Shown in pieces: positions 47,604-60,650 of a DNA stretch of 64,000 nt. The translations under genes and the position numbers were made by a program. The stretch is from contig NC_065549.1 of NCBI RefSeq assembly GCF_022605725.1, forward strand, positions 1,984,001 through 2,048,000. Direction: 5' to 3'. How positions within the stretch are numbered: the first letter of the stretch is position 1; the number at the start of each line of letters is the position of its first letter. The notes under the pieces are model-generated. The model did no database searches, was not told where the DNA came from, and saw only the letters and a list, made by a program, of their open reading frames with translations. This stretch comes from Anthonomus grandis grandis (taxonomy: Eukaryota; Arthropoda; Insecta; Coleoptera; Curculionidae).

Positions 47604-49530
47604 TAAATCCATCTGGGACACATAATTCTTTAACAATTACTATGAAATGGTGCTTCACGGCTCTAATGAGCTCAACTACTTAAGAAAAGCATTATTTCAA
47701 GACGACTCAAGGTATGCCTGGACCATGAAATGCGATAGAAACTAAAAAATGCACTTTTTACCCACTTTCTGACATTTAAACCCATCTGAGAACCATGAAT
47801 CTGTGACGATCATTATGAAGTAGTGCTTCACGTCTCTAGTGGGTTCAACTACTTAAAAAAAGTAAAATTTCAAGACGATTCAAGGTATGCTTGGACCATG
47901 AAATGCGGTAGAAACTAAAAAAACTAAAAAATGCACTTTTTACCCACTTCCTGACCATTAAACCCATCTGAGAACCATGAATCTGTGACGATCACTATGA
48001 AATAATGCTTCACGTCTCTAGTGAGTTCAACTACTTAGGAAAAGTAAAATTTCAAGATGGTTTAAGGTATGCCTGGGCCATGAAATGCGGTAGAAACCAA
48101 AAAATGCACTTTTCATTCACTTTCTGACCATTAAGCCCATTTGAGAACCATAAATTCTTGACGATTACTAAAAAATGGTGCTTTGCGTCTCTAGTAGGTT
48201 CAACTACTTAAATAAAGAAATACTTGAAGATAATTCAAGGTATGCCCGGACCATGAAATGCGGTTGAAACCAATTTTTACCTAAAACCACTTTTTACCCA
48301 CTTTCTTACAATTAAATCCATCTGGGACACATAAATCTTTAACAATTACTATGAAACGGTGCTTCACGACTCTAATGGGCTCAACTACTTAAGAACAGTA
48401 AAATTTCAAGACGATTCAAGGTATGCTTGGACCATAAAAAGCGGTAGAAACCAAAAAATGCACTTTCACCCACTTTCTGACATTTAAACCCATCTAAAAA
48501 CCATAAATCTCTGACAATCGCTTTGAAATAATGCTTCATGTTTCTAGTGGGTTCAACTACTTAGGAAAAGTAAAATTTCAAGACGACTCAAGGTATGCCT
48601 GGACCATGAAATGCGATAGAAACTAAAAAATGCATTTTTTACCCACTTTCTGACATTTAAACCCATCTGAGAACCATGAATCTGTGACGATCATTATGAA
48701 GTAGTGCTTCACGTCTCTAGTGGGTTTAACAATTAAAAAAAAGTAAAATTTCAAGACGATTCAAGGTATGTCTGGAGCATGAAATGCGGTAGAAACCAAA
48801 AAATGTACTTTTTACCGTCTTTTTGACCATTAGGCCCATCTGAGACCCATACATTCTTGACGATTACTATACAATGGTGCTTAGCTTCTCTAGTAGGTTC
48901 AACTATTTAGGATAAAAAATACTTTAATTTCAAGGTATGCCTGAACGATGAAATACGGTAGAAACTAAAAAAATTCACTTTTTACCCACTTTCTGACCTT
49001 TAAATCTATCTGAGAACCATGAATCTGTGACGATCACTATGAAATAATGCTTCACGTCTCTAGTGAGTTCAACTACTTAGGAAAAGTATAATTTTAAGAC
49101 GACTCAAGGTATGCCTGGACCATGAAATGCGGTAGAAACTAAAAAAATGCACTTTTTACGCACTTCCTGACAATTAAACCCATCTGAGAACCATGAATCT
49201 GTGACGATCACTACGAAATAATGCTTGACGTCTCTAGTGGGTTCAATTACTTAGGAAAAGTATAATTTTAAGACGATTTAAGGTCTGTCTGGACCATGAA
49301 ATGCGGTAGAAACCAAAAAATGCACTTTTTACCCTCTTTTTGACCATGAAACCCATCTGAGACCCATACATTCTTGACGATTACTATACAATGGTGCTTT
49401 CCGTCTCTAGTAGGTTCAACTACTTAAAAAAAAAATACTTGAAGATAATTCAAGGTATGCCTGGACCATGAAATGCGGTAGAAACCAATTTTTACCTAAA
49501 ACCACTTTTTACCCACTTTCTTACAATAAA

Positions 49531-49753
<223 letters not shown>

Positions 49754-51539
49754 TAAATCCATCTGGGACACATAATTCTTTAACAATTACTATGAAATGG
49801 TGCTTCACGGCTCTAATGAGCTCAACTACTTAAGAAAAGCATTATTTCAAGACGACTCAAGGTATGCCTGGACCATGAAATGCGATAGAAACTAAAAAAT
49901 GCACTTTTTACCCACTTTCTGACATTTAAACCCATCTGAGAACCATGAATCTGTGACGATCATTATGAAGTAGTGCTTCACGTCTCTAGTGGGTTCAACT
50001 ACTTAAAAAAAGTAAAATTTCAAGACGATTCAAGGTATGCTTGGACCATGAAATGCGGTAGAAACTAAAAAAACTAAAAAATGCACTTTTTACCCACTTC
50101 CTGACCATTAAACCCATCTGAGAACCATGAATCTGTGACGATCACTATGAAATAATGCTTCACGTCTCTAGTGAGTTCAACTACTTAGGAAAAGTAAAAT
50201 TTCAAGATGGTTTAAGGTATGCCTGGGCCATGAAATGCGGTAGAAACCAAAAAATGCACTTTTCATTCACTTTCTGACCATTAAGCCCATTTGAGAACCA
50301 TAAATTCTTGACGATTACTAAAAAATGGTGCTTTGCGTCTCTAGTAGGTTCAACTACTTAAATAAAGAAATACTTGAAGATAATTCAAGGTATGCCCGGA
50401 CCATGAAATGCGGTTGAAACCAATTTTTACCTAAAACCACTTTTTACCCACTTTCTTACAATTAAATCCATCTGGGACACATAAATCTTTAACAATTACT
50501 ATGAAACGGTGCTTCACGACTCTAATGGGCTCAACTACTTAAGAACAGTAAAATTTCAAGACGATTCAAGGTATGCTTGGACCATAAAAAGCGGTAGAAA
50601 CCAAAAAATGCACTTTCACCCACTTTCTGACATTTAAACCCATCTAAAAACCATAAATCTCTGACAATCGCTTTGAAATAATGCTTCATGTTTCTAGTGG
50701 GTTCAACTACTTAGGAAAAGTAAAATTTCAAGACGACTCAAGGTATGCCTGGACCATGAAATGCGATAGAAACTAAAAAATGCATTTTTTACCCACTTTC
50801 TGACATTTAAACCCATCTGAGAACCATGAATCTGTGACGATCATTATGAAGTAGTGCTTCACGTCTCTAGTGGGTTTAACAATTAAAAAAAAGTAAAATT
50901 TCAAGACGATTCAAGGTATGTCTGGAGCATGAAATGCGGTAGAAACCAAAAAATGTACTTTTTACCGTCTTTTTGACCATTAGGCCCATCTGAGACCCAT
51001 ACATTCTTGACGATTACTATACAATGGTGCTTAGCTTCTCTAGTAGGTTCAACTATTTAGGATAAAAAATACTTTAATTTCAAGGTATGCCTGAACGATG
51101 AAATACGGTAGAAACTAAAAAAATTCACTTTTTACCCACTTTCTGACCTTTAAATCTATCTGAGAACCATGAATCTGTGACGATCACTATGAAATAATGC
51201 TTCACGTCTCTAGTGAGTTCAACTACTTAGGAAAAGTATAATTTTAAGACGACTCAAGGTATGCCTGGACCATGAAATGCGGTAGAAACCAAAAAAATGC
51301 ACTTTTCACCCACTTTCTGCCATTTAAACCCATTTGAACCCCAGGAATCCTTGACAATCGCTATGAAATGGTGCTTTATGTCTCTATTGGGTTCAACTAC
51401 TTAAGAAAAGTAATATTTCAAGATGATTCAAGGTGTGCCTGGACCATGAAATGCGGTAGAAACCCAAAAATGCACTTTTTACTTACTTTTTGACCTTTAA
51501 ACCTATCTGGAAACCATGAACCATGAATTTTCTAAAACA

Positions 51540-52700
51540 ATATAATAAGTTATCAATGGCCTTAATTCGGGAACAGTTGGCAGGCGTCCACTCTCCGTGG
51601 ACTCCCTTGCCGTTCTTTTTTTGTTATGTGCGAAACAAGGATGGAAAAGTATGACTGAGCGTCATAGTAGCGGAACGTCCGAACTGGTCTGAAATTTTTT
51701 TTTATATTTTGTATTTTTAGAAATTGGTAAAATTTTGTTTTTTTTCTTCATATTTCAGTTTGATAAGCGACCCAATTTTTACAATTTTACGTTTAACGGG
51801 AATTGGAAATTGGTTTTTTCTGTTTTCAGGTTTTTGCCGTAATTTTTACGTCGTCCAGAAATCGGAAAAGAAAAGTTTTTTCTAACCTCCAGCCTCTTGG
51901 ACGGATTTTTTTTAATGACTTTGTTGTAATTTTGACACCGTCCAGGAATTCAGTTTTTTCTTGTTTTTCCAGATTTTTTACATCATTTTTAGGTGTATAT
52001 ATTCTACGTCAGACATTAGACAAAAATCTATTTTACAGGAGTATTCCAGGTTATATAAATATTTTTTTCCCGGTTTTCTCAACTTTCCACATGCTTATGT
52101 TTTCCAAAAATTAAAAAAATAAATAAATTCTTCCAGGCTCTTGGGAGTTATTCCTTAACGTATTTCACGTTCGCAAGACAATTTTCCAATTCTTCCTGGT
52201 TTTTGACGCAATTTTTTTCTTTAATATATTGTGTAATGACTATAAGTATGAAACTTTCAGGACTTGTAGGCAGTACCATCCCTCCAGAAAACTCTACCTT
52301 TCTAGCTCAAGTACTAAAGTCAAAAATTAATTATTTTCAATTTAATTTGGTCAACTCCAAGAGTTTTTATTGCTATCTAGAATCACTTCAGATATTTGCA
52401 ATTAAACTAGGATTATGATGACTTAAATTATCTTTTTATTATAATAACTGGAGAATTAAACCAACTGAATCAGGATGCTCAATAGGCAAAAGAAACCAAA
52501 TAACGCTAAGTGACAATGAGTCTTTAACCAAGATAATCAGCATACTCCAAGGTTTCTAATTATGCTAAAAAAAGGTGCTTTAAGCTAACATTTTGATTAC
52601 CCTTTAATTACTATTTTGAACTTAAACATATTTTTCGTGTTTTTTTTTTTGGCCACTTTTATAACATCAAGAATAATTCCAATGACGCCTGATGATAGCT
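51540..52700. other. Single-copy stretch, no gene seen
   Basis: 51,571-51,615 can form a G+C-rich hairpin followed by a T run (see findings). 51,790-51,990 has two related words near GTCGTCCAGAAATC and CACCGTCCAGGAATTC, a weak internal duplication. The open frames at 51,803-52,114 and 52,203-52,418 are not recognised. Confidence 0.4.
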
Positions 52701-52705
52701 GCTTA

Positions 52706-52722
52706 GTGAAACGCCCTGTACA
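52706..52722 (-). other. TGTACAGGGCGTTTCAC element end, reverse orientation
   Basis: On the minus strand this reads TGTACAGGGCGTTTCACTAA, similar to the plus-strand start at 46,264. It may be the other end of a related element or an independent copy. Confidence 0.35.
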
Positions 52723-52799
52723 TCAGCATTTTATTTTTCTACGCAATAAAATATTCCTTATAACGCGTTTTTAATAAACAACATTAAAAGTAAACTCTC

Positions 52800-53370
52800 A
52801 CATCCTTCTCTCGACGTTAATAACGTCGATTGGCTAAAGGCGATAACGCTCGCAGAGGTCCGTTTCACCACAACATGCGAATTATAGAAAACTAAATCAA
52901 TTCGAAATGGAACAGGCTTAAGGCCCAATTAAATCGACAATCATCGTAAAAGAAAATGGTGTAATTTTACCATAGCAGCAAGGAAATGTAATAATACATT
53001 AACCGGGAGGAAACGAGTAAGGAAAAACCTGAAAGAGCTGGGAAACGGTACAGTTAGGAATTGTTAAAAATGCAAAAAAGTTGCATATTAACCATCGCGA
53101 GGTAATTGATGTTAAAGTGAACTATTAGGAATCGTAAAAATGTGGCGTCTATAATTTTTTATGTTTTTTTTTTGCTGTTTTGAGGCCATAACATGTAATT
53201 TTTATACATGATGGATGTAAGAAATAGGAAATGGCACTCGGGTAAAAAGCCATTTATTTAATGCCAGGGCGAGGTTATAAGTTGTATTTTTTTTGTATAA
53301 TTGTTATTTATATTCATGCATTTTCTATTTTGATTTTAGGAGTCTTAGGGTTGAATTGAATTAATTTGCT
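52800..53370. other. Single-copy block with a palindrome, no gene seen
   Basis: 52,800-53,110 is complex and less AT-rich, and includes the palindrome TCGACGTTAATAACGTCGA at 52,811-52,829. The rest is AT-rich. No gene or RNA gene is recognised. Confidence 0.35.
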
Positions 53371-54780
53371 TAATAGTTTAAAATAATCTTGCAGGGGTTT
53401 TATGGATTAATTTACAAAGTGAAGGTATGTACAGGTCAGCAGAAAAATAGCCTGGTTCATAGTTCTGGTAAGAATGAAGCAGATTGTACGGGCCTATAAA
53501 GCTTTTCCAGAGAATGCTGAATTCAAAATGGTCTGGAAAGGTACGGGAATGAAGAATTTCTATGAATATTACAGTGGAAAGGTCCATAGTGCACAATTCC
53601 CAAGTCAACCTGTAAAACCTGGCTCGGTTATAATAAGAGTTGGAAGATTATGAAGCTGATCAGCGTTACTAGAACCTAATATATGTTTGTATACTATAGA
53701 GTGATTAAAATCTTATTCCAGGCACTCCTCAATATGCAGAATAACTTAAGAAGGAACCTAAATTTCAAGGACGATTTCAATTTAAACTGCTAAATTGTCT
53801 TACACAATGATACGTTAATTGTAAAATTACCTTTTTGTACCAAGATATCACTTAACAAAGATATTACATAAAAATACCTAGAAGTATTTACAACATTCTG
53901 CATTAAAATAATGTTAAACTGATCTGGGGAATGAAAATAGCAAAGCGACAAAACTAAAGGGCGTTATATAAAAAAATGTAACCCAGGTAAGTGTAATAAG
54001 ATATATGACAAACATTTGAACCGAATAAGACATATGGGAGCCTTTTAAGGAGCCATTCCAGATATTTTGGAATTCAGAATAGCCTGGAAAGATAGTTAGA
54101 TTATAAATTTTAAATATGGTTATAGTGGAGAGTTCTATAGTGCTCAGTTTCTAAGGTAACCTACGAAACCTGGTTTGATTAGATTAAGAGGTTAAAAAAA
54201 TAATTTGTCTTTTATTATCACATCAATGTCTTGAGATGTAGCGGTTAAGCTTTTGCAATCTAATGATTTATAGACTACTTGAAAACTTTTTTAGACTTTT
54301 CTGATGAAATATCTAAAATCCGTTCATTGGAACTCAAGATATTGGAATTTTTATACCAGAAATGCCTGTAAGAAAGAAAATAATTATCACGTCAATGTAT
54401 TGTACTTAAAGCAACAGTACTTATAGGTTTATTAAGGCTTTTGAAGTACCTCGAATGCCTGGAAAAAGGTTAAAATGTCCTTGAAATGTCTATTACAGGG
54501 ATTCAAACTAACTCCAATGCCTAAAAAAAGCGAGAGTAGAATTAGAGGGTGTTATATCCCAGGTAGGTAGAAAAAGAGACAAAAGAAACATTTGAACTGA
54601 ACAAAGCACATGGGAGCCTTTAAAGGTATCATTCCAGATATTTTGGAATTCAAAATAGCCTGGAAAAGCAGTTAGATGACAGATAACAAGGATGGTTTTG
54701 AGGAAACATCAAACAGTGCTTACTTCCTCACTCGACCTGTGACACCTGCATGGATCAGACAAGGATCCATAAAAAAAAAT
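53370..54780 (+). repeat. Three-copy degenerate repeat, period about 0.57-0.6 kb
   Basis: Shared words occur near 53,490-53,640, 54,040-54,200 and 54,610-54,770: CCAGA-ATT or CCAGATATTTTGGAATTCA, AAAATAGCCTGGAAA, a TAGTGC(A/T)CA word, and an AACCTG-AAACCTGG-like ending. The second and third copies also share ACATTTGAAC and TGGGAGCC upstream. The 76-codon minus frame at 53,378-53,608 lies in the first copy and is not conserved. Confidence 0.65.
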
Positions 54781-55640
54781 TAATTAACTAAAATCATCCG
54801 CATTAAGAACCATCTTACAACATCCTCGACGCGTTATTTAATCGACACCTAATTTTCACGTTTTACTACACCTGTTTAAATGGTAATAATAAAGTGAAAA
54901 TTATTTTAAAATATATATATATTTTTTTTGGTCGCATTTGGCATTTAACCATGCAGCCAGTTACAATTTTTATATTTTATTTGATTTGCCATTATTACGT
55001 ATCGCATATTTCTAACTACTCTGATACTTGATTTAAAAATAATCTTTATCCTTTATTTAAATTATGTTTTTTTTTAATGTTATCTTATTTTTAATATCTA
55101 GATATAATATATAATTTATAGGACGGTTAACAAATAAATTTCAGCTCTAAGACAGACTCTTTTTTTCACCTAAAGACAGACTAAGCTCAATAACAATGTA
55201 TAAGAGAAAGAGATTCAACAAATTTTATATGAGAAATTGTCCTTTTAAAGCATTTTAACTTCCAGGCATGTAAAGTAATTTTCTAGACTTTTGGGATAGT
55301 TTTTAATTTTATTTCAGCATTTGAAGGAGTTTTTCAGGCATTTAGTCCAAGTCATTAATTCATTAATTCTAAACTGTAGTGCCACGGATTTTTTCCATTT
55401 ATCCAGGATCAAAATGAGAAATTTGTCGTTATGATATTTGCAGTTGCTCCTGCATAGATAGTTTAAATTTGAACTGTTCGAAAGATTGTTCCTAATCAAG
55501 AAAAGAAACAACGTAATGCAACTTTTCTGAATAATATCATCATTCGCCAATAATCGGTGAATAAATTCCTTTAACAGTATTAAAACCGCAATACAAAACC
55601 GTAAACCCTGTCGAATATAAATCATTTTTAATTAAGTCAA
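54781..55640. other. AT-rich stretch, no gene seen
   Basis: Contains a short (AT)n run near 54,910. The 103-codon minus frame at 55,314-55,625 is AT-rich, is not recognised and has no supporting signal. Confidence 0.35.
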
Positions 55641-56150
55641 AACACCAGATGGCCTCTCGCCGGGGTGCCTTTCTACCCTCTCGCCTCCCACCCCCGGTAA
55701 CTCCTAACTCCCCCCAAAAAAAAATCATACTACTTCCCTCTTTCTCTCCCCCCACCTCGTCGTCGGAAGCCCGAATCGCCATCGCGAATTGTATTTTTTA
55801 ATTCGTTTTTTCGACCGAATACATCAATATCATATTATATCGCGCGCGCGGGCCCGTCCGTCCCTCCGAAAAAATGTAATTATTTGGCGGAATTTTTTTT
55901 CCTCCGTTTTTTTTTTATTTTTTTAAAAATTTTTTTTTAATTTTTCCCGTTTTTTTTTTTTTTGTAGCGAGAGCGGGGACTGATCAATACCGGCGATGCG
56001 TCAGCCATTTCTAACAATGGGGGGATTTTTAGGCGCGGGGGTTTTTTTGCGCGACATACGCGGACGGCAAAATAAGATTTAAAAAACTCGCGATTGTATA
56101 TTGAACGCACACACGTTCACTTTTATTTATGTGTATGTTGGGACGAACTG
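55640..56150. promoter_or_regulatory. CpG-rich island, candidate promoter or exon
   Basis: This is the most G+C- and CpG-rich part of the window: CGCGCGCGCGGGCCCG near 55,841-55,856 and several further CpG clusters to 56,100, mixed with long T runs at 55,890-55,965. An 80-codon minus frame (55,540-55,782) starts inside it. Its first part is rich in Gly, Glu and Arg and is not recognised; it could be a first exon or chance. No transcription start or splice site can be shown from sequence alone. Confidence 0.3.
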
Positions 56151-56339
56151 TTGTACTTCATTTATAAGTTATTTTGAATTTTATGGGTTTAATTGGATTG
56201 GTTTTACTTGGAAAAAGGGCGCTAAGCAATTTATAAATTGTATATTATGATATCCTATAAATAATGGTTCAGATTCAGTATATATTACGGTAATTAACCA
56301 ATTTACAAAACAAATATAGTATATAAAATATTCAACAAA

Positions 56340-57655
56340 TAAGATTTTTTATCGCAATAAAGCACTTGAAGTATTAGTACTATCATTAAATATCTAGCAT
56401 AAATAACAGATAACAGGTAACAGCACTGTAGTAGGAGGAACATTTAAATTAAGCTGACACAACAACTCAGGAGACTGTATTACATTGTTAAGAAACTTGT
56501 ATGTTGTGACAATATCACAGTTTTTACGTCGAGTCTCCAACTTTTCAATGTTCAGCAATCTATACATTTCACTGTTATTAATATCAATACAAGGAATATT
56601 AAGTTGGTAAGCAATGTATCTTATGAATTTACGTTGAACTTTTTCTAGACACATTATATATTTAGCATAATAAGGTGACCATATACATGAATTCGACTCA
56701 AGTTGACTGCGAACCAATGAAAAATACAGAAGTTTGATGGAATCAATACTGCTGAAATCATGAGTGTGCCTTTTAATAAAACCCAACATTTTGTAAGCCT
56801 TATTACACAGGTTTTCAATATTTTTTGAAAAAGTTAGTCTGCAATCAAAAAGCACCCCAAGATCACGTATCTCTGATACCTTCTCAATAAGTGAATTCAT
56901 TAGATGGTACTGATGAAATGGTGGACTAAAACTCCTGGTAAATTGAATATATTTGCATTTTTTAGCATTTAGGACCATTCTATTGTTCTTGCACCATAAT
57001 TCAAATTTGTGAAGATCAGAACAAAGTTCATGATGTGCTAAGTTATTGCCTATAATTCTAAAAATCTTAATATCATCAGCAAAAAGCACATATTACAATA
57101 ATCAAAACAATGAACAACATCATTAATAAAAAGATTAAATAAAAAAGGGGCAAGATGGACACCCTGAGGTACCCCAGAAGTCACTGGAAAAGGACTAGAA
57201 TAAAAGTTTTTATCTTTACAATCTGTGTTCTTCTAGACAGATATGACTTCAACCAGGCCAAAAGACAACCACCAATGCCATAGAGTGACAACTTTGCAAC
57301 CAGGAGAGAATGATTAACCCTGTCAAAGGCCTTGGAAAAGTCAGTATATATGGAATCAACCGACATACCTCTCTCCAAGGCCCCCGACAAAGCTGTTTGG
57401 TAAAGCAACAAATTAGTGGTAATGGACCTACCCCTGACAAACCCATGCTGCTTAGCTGAGATTTTGTTTTTAAATTTCTCTGATAAAAAATCTGTGACAA
57501 AACTTTCAAGAACCTTTGCAAAGTGACAAGCCAGAGAAACAGGACGATAGTTTTTTACATCATCCCTCTGACCTGTATTCTGAAATATAGGAGTCAAATA
57601 ATTTAACTTCCATGAGGTTGGAAATCTACCTGTCTTGAAAGACAAAAGTCTATTT
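56340..57655 (-). mobile_element. 5'-truncated non-LTR retrotransposon, second family
   Basis: The minus strand holds a reverse transcriptase region followed by about 55 bases of possible 3' untranslated text (56,338-56,393). The 5' part, including the endonuclease, is missing beyond about 57,655. Exact ends and target duplication are not resolved. It differs from the element at 40,376 in protein sequence. Confidence 0.75.
56394..57645 (-). pseudogene. Broken reverse transcriptase of the second retrotransposon
   Basis: Like other non-LTR enzymes, the intact protein would copy the element's RNA at the target site. The first piece (57,645-57,181, 154 codons) has PTSWKLNYLTPIFQNTGQRD, NYRPVSL, the conserved KQHGFVRGRS, and the catalytic-aspartate block YTDFSKAFDRVNH. 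A frameshift near 57,185-57,210 is followed by SGVPQGVHLAPFLF and LFINDVV in another frame. A second one-base shift at about 57,088 precedes LFADDIKIF, which carries the catalytic aspartates. The last piece (57,089-56,394, 231 codons) has LGVLFDCRLTF and the conserved C-terminal region. HLAP replaces the usual HLGP. The frameshifts make it non-functional. Jockey/CR1-like by motif style. Confidence 0.85.
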
Positions 57656-57779
57656 TTTCCAAAAAACCTTTAATAACTTGCATCCCAAAATATTATCGAA
57701 ATAATCTACAAAGTATTCCTGACAAAAATGTTTTGTCAACCATTTCTGTCAAATGTCAAATAAAGTGGTGGGGAGAGTT

Positions 57780-58440
57780 TCTATCTTTAATGAGAAAAAT
57801 GGAAAGAAGTAGGCTTTGGCTGCACCGATTTTTTTAAAACAACTTTTATTTAAAAGCTCTTTTATTGCTTTATTTTTCTACCAAAAAGACATTATTGTAA
57901 AATTTTCGTAAAACCCGCTAGGGGGCGTCTACTTCTAACTTACGCTATTCGACTGATTATTTTAAGAAACTCAAATGCAACCATGTGTGCTTTTTTACGG
58001 TAGTAAGAGCGGAGAACAAAGCTTTATAATTTAGTAAAAACCGCATTTTGATATCACGTCTCTAACTAAAGTTACAAAAAAAAATTTGTTCATTAGAAAG
58101 TGAAAACATCAAATAGGGTCGTTAAGTTCTATTTACCAGCCGGGTTGAAAAAACTGGCCCAAAAGTCAGGGTGTGAGATGGTCCACTAAATATTTCCTAA
58201 GATTTATTAAATTTTAGAGGTACGAGTGGATTAACATAACCTCAAAAATGCACAAACCCAAAGGAATAACAAAAACTTGAATAAAAAACAAAATTTTCAA
58301 AAAAAAAACTATACATTACATTTAATGTTAAATATTTTTAATGCTTGTAAAATATAATTTCATAATGATCCAGAGAGGAGAATAAAATGACCTAGAGGCG
58401 ACGAAAATTAATAAAAAATTATATTTTTTGTGCATTTTTT
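57780..58440. other. Unclassified single-copy stretch
   Basis: 57,780-58,190 is moderately complex and reads like decayed mobile-element sequence: CCCGCTAGGGGGCG near 57,917 and AGCCGGGTTGAAAAAACTGG near 58,139. No recognisable coding sequence or paired ends were found. Confidence 0.3.
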
Positions 58441-58489
58441 AAATTCTGGTTTCTAAGGATACTAACATGGTCAACTAATAAATTTTTTC

Positions 58490-58660
58490 CTATAATCGCT
58501 TTTAATTTTAATTAATTCTTTTAATTGTAGCAGTTGCTTCTATATTAAGCAAGCTGATGTAGCTGTTTATTTAATTACTATTTTTATTCATTGTTATATT
58601 TGATATTGTTTTTCTTTTAATAAAATAAATAAACCTTTTATTACTATTATTATTAGCGAT
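58490..58660 (+). mobile_element. Possible retrotransposon 3' tail
   Basis: The segment ends in TTAATAAAATAAATAAACC, then TTTTATTACTATTATTATTA, similar in layout to the ATT-repeat tails at 42,131-42,148 and, on the minus strand, 33,648. The left boundary is unknown. Confidence 0.4.
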
Positions 58661-58809
58661 TTCCCAAATTGAGTGCTAATATAGTCTGTATAAAAGGATC
58701 ATGGTTAGTGTACGAAATAAATCAATATAATAATTTCATGATAAAAATAATCGTGCATAAATATAAAAAATCTTAGGCGGACATTACAAGCCAGTTTAAA
58801 TTTCCTTTG

Positions 58810-58995
58810 AAGTTTTTCAAAGTTATTCTTCTAAATTTTAACATTAAAAGATTTAAAAAAAAATAAGAAAATGCCAATCGTATCCATTTAAGTTATGCAT
58901 TTAGGAGGGTACAAATTGCATAAATTTAAATAATTTTTTGTTTCGTTTTTTAAAAAAAAAATGTATTTCTTGAAGTTTTTCAAGCAATTTCTTTA
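58810..58995 (+). repeat. Isolated diverged unit of array F
   Basis: CTAAATTTTAACATTAAAAG, AATCGTATCCATTTAAG-TTATGCAT and GTACAAATTGCAT occur in the same order as at 60,660-60,770. It sits about 1 kb upstream of the main array, separated by non-repeated sequence. Confidence 0.75.
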
Positions 58996-59990
58996 ACACA
59001 CCTTGATTCATTTAATTTTTTTTTAAATTATATTTCAGGCATTTCACGTAATTTTTTGCCAATTCCAGGCATTCGTCGAATCAATTTAAATTATTAAAAA
59101 ACTGTTTCTTTTAGGCCTTTATATTTTTCGAATATTTAGAGTCATTTTCCACTCTATACTAGTAATTTAAACTGATTTTTCCCACGTTCTTAGAAGCCCA
59201 GATATGGGACAGATTGGAGGTATATGGATCCCAGATAATTTCGTTTATTCCAGTCTGATCTCCATTTACTGACTTCTTCATATGAGCAGCTCTTGATGAA
59301 GTGGAAGAAAATATGATAAAGTCGACGAGAACTAAAAAAAAGACACTTTTAATGTTATAACTCCCACTTAAATTGTAAATATTGCACACTTTTTGAATGT
59401 TATAAACCTTACCAAAAAATCTCATCTGGTTACAAATTAAAACAAAATTTCCCAAGCGTCCTTAATGACAAAGCTTACCAAAAGCAACAAAACAACAAAA
59501 AAGAATAAGAAAGAAACCCCTAAAAGCAAACAAACGACAATCCGAGGCAAATTATAAGGAAACGTCCCAACAATGTCTCAGATGGCGCGTCTTTGCGCCC
59601 ATTTATTCCGCCGATATATCACAATATACTTGGGGGCCTCTCAAGTATATTTTACATAATTTATAAATAAACATTCATAATGTACGTGATATTTTAGGCG
59701 GAGTATAATGGCATGCAAATTATAATGGCGCGGAATGAAAATTTAAATTTTAATGGTACTTCATCCCGGTCTTAATATTAAACCAAAAAAAAAAGGGACG
59801 AAAAGTTTTTTGTGTTTTTTTTTTGTCTTGTGTGTGTCTTGTAGTCTGGAAAAATGGCCCGTTTTAAGCGCAGAGGGGGGGGATTTGCTTTATTAAAATT
59901 TAATAGGGCGTATAAAAAAATATGTATTTAATAAATATTTTAAGGGTTTGATGTGATTTAATATGTATTGTCCTATGGATGGTCGATATT
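58996..59990. other. Single-copy stretch with candidate regulatory block
   Basis: 59,560-59,790 is a complex, less AT-rich block with a 10-bp inverted repeat (59,623-59,651) and an ATGCAAAT octamer at 59,713-59,720. The 98-codon minus frame at 59,159-59,455 is not recognised. A GGGGGGG tract lies near 59,875. Confidence 0.35.
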
Positions 59991-60650
59991 AGTTTAATAT
60001 AAAAGTAAGAAAAAAACAGTGGTATCCATTTAAGTTATGCATTTAAATAGGGAATAAAAGAAAAGGAAATATCAGTTGTGTTCATTTAAGTCATGTATTT
60101 CTAATACGATTTGTATGTTTGTGATTATAAATTTCACTGCTTTTTGTTTCTTTTTTTTAATATTTTAATCTTAAAAGATCCAATAAAAATAAGAAAATAT
60201 TATCAAACATGTTCATGTTCAAGTCATGCATATCAAATATAATTTGCATGATTTTTAATATTTTTTGATGCTATTTACGTTCATTTAAGGTATGCATTTC
60301 CAGGTACGATTTGCATAAGAAGATTATAAAAAAATCAATCGTGCTCATTTTAGTTTACGCATTTCAGGTACAAATTGCATGATTTTAAGTAATTTTCTTC
60401 TTGCTTTCTTAAGAAATTTAAACCCTTGTGGAAAAGAAAACGACCAATCATACATATTTAAGTGATGCATTACAGGTACAATCTGCATGAGTTGAAATGT
60501 TTTTTTTTTGTCCTTTCTAAAGATATTTAAATATTTGAGGTGTAAATACGCAAATTTTGCTCATTTAAGTAATGGATTTCGGGTACTATTTGGATGATTT
60601 TATAACTTCTCGTGTTATTTTTTTTTGTCTTTTAAACTTGCATAATTTCA

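Noticed and set aside
53378..53608. 76-codon minus frame
   Set aside because: Lies in one unit of a three-copy degenerate repeat, and the frame is not kept in the other two units.
57249..57521. 90-codon minus frame overlapping the second reverse transcriptase
   Set aside because: Shadow frame of the reverse transcriptase coding strand.
59159..59455. 98-codon minus frame
   Set aside because: AT-rich, no recognised motif, no supporting neighbour; kept only as part of a single-copy stretch.
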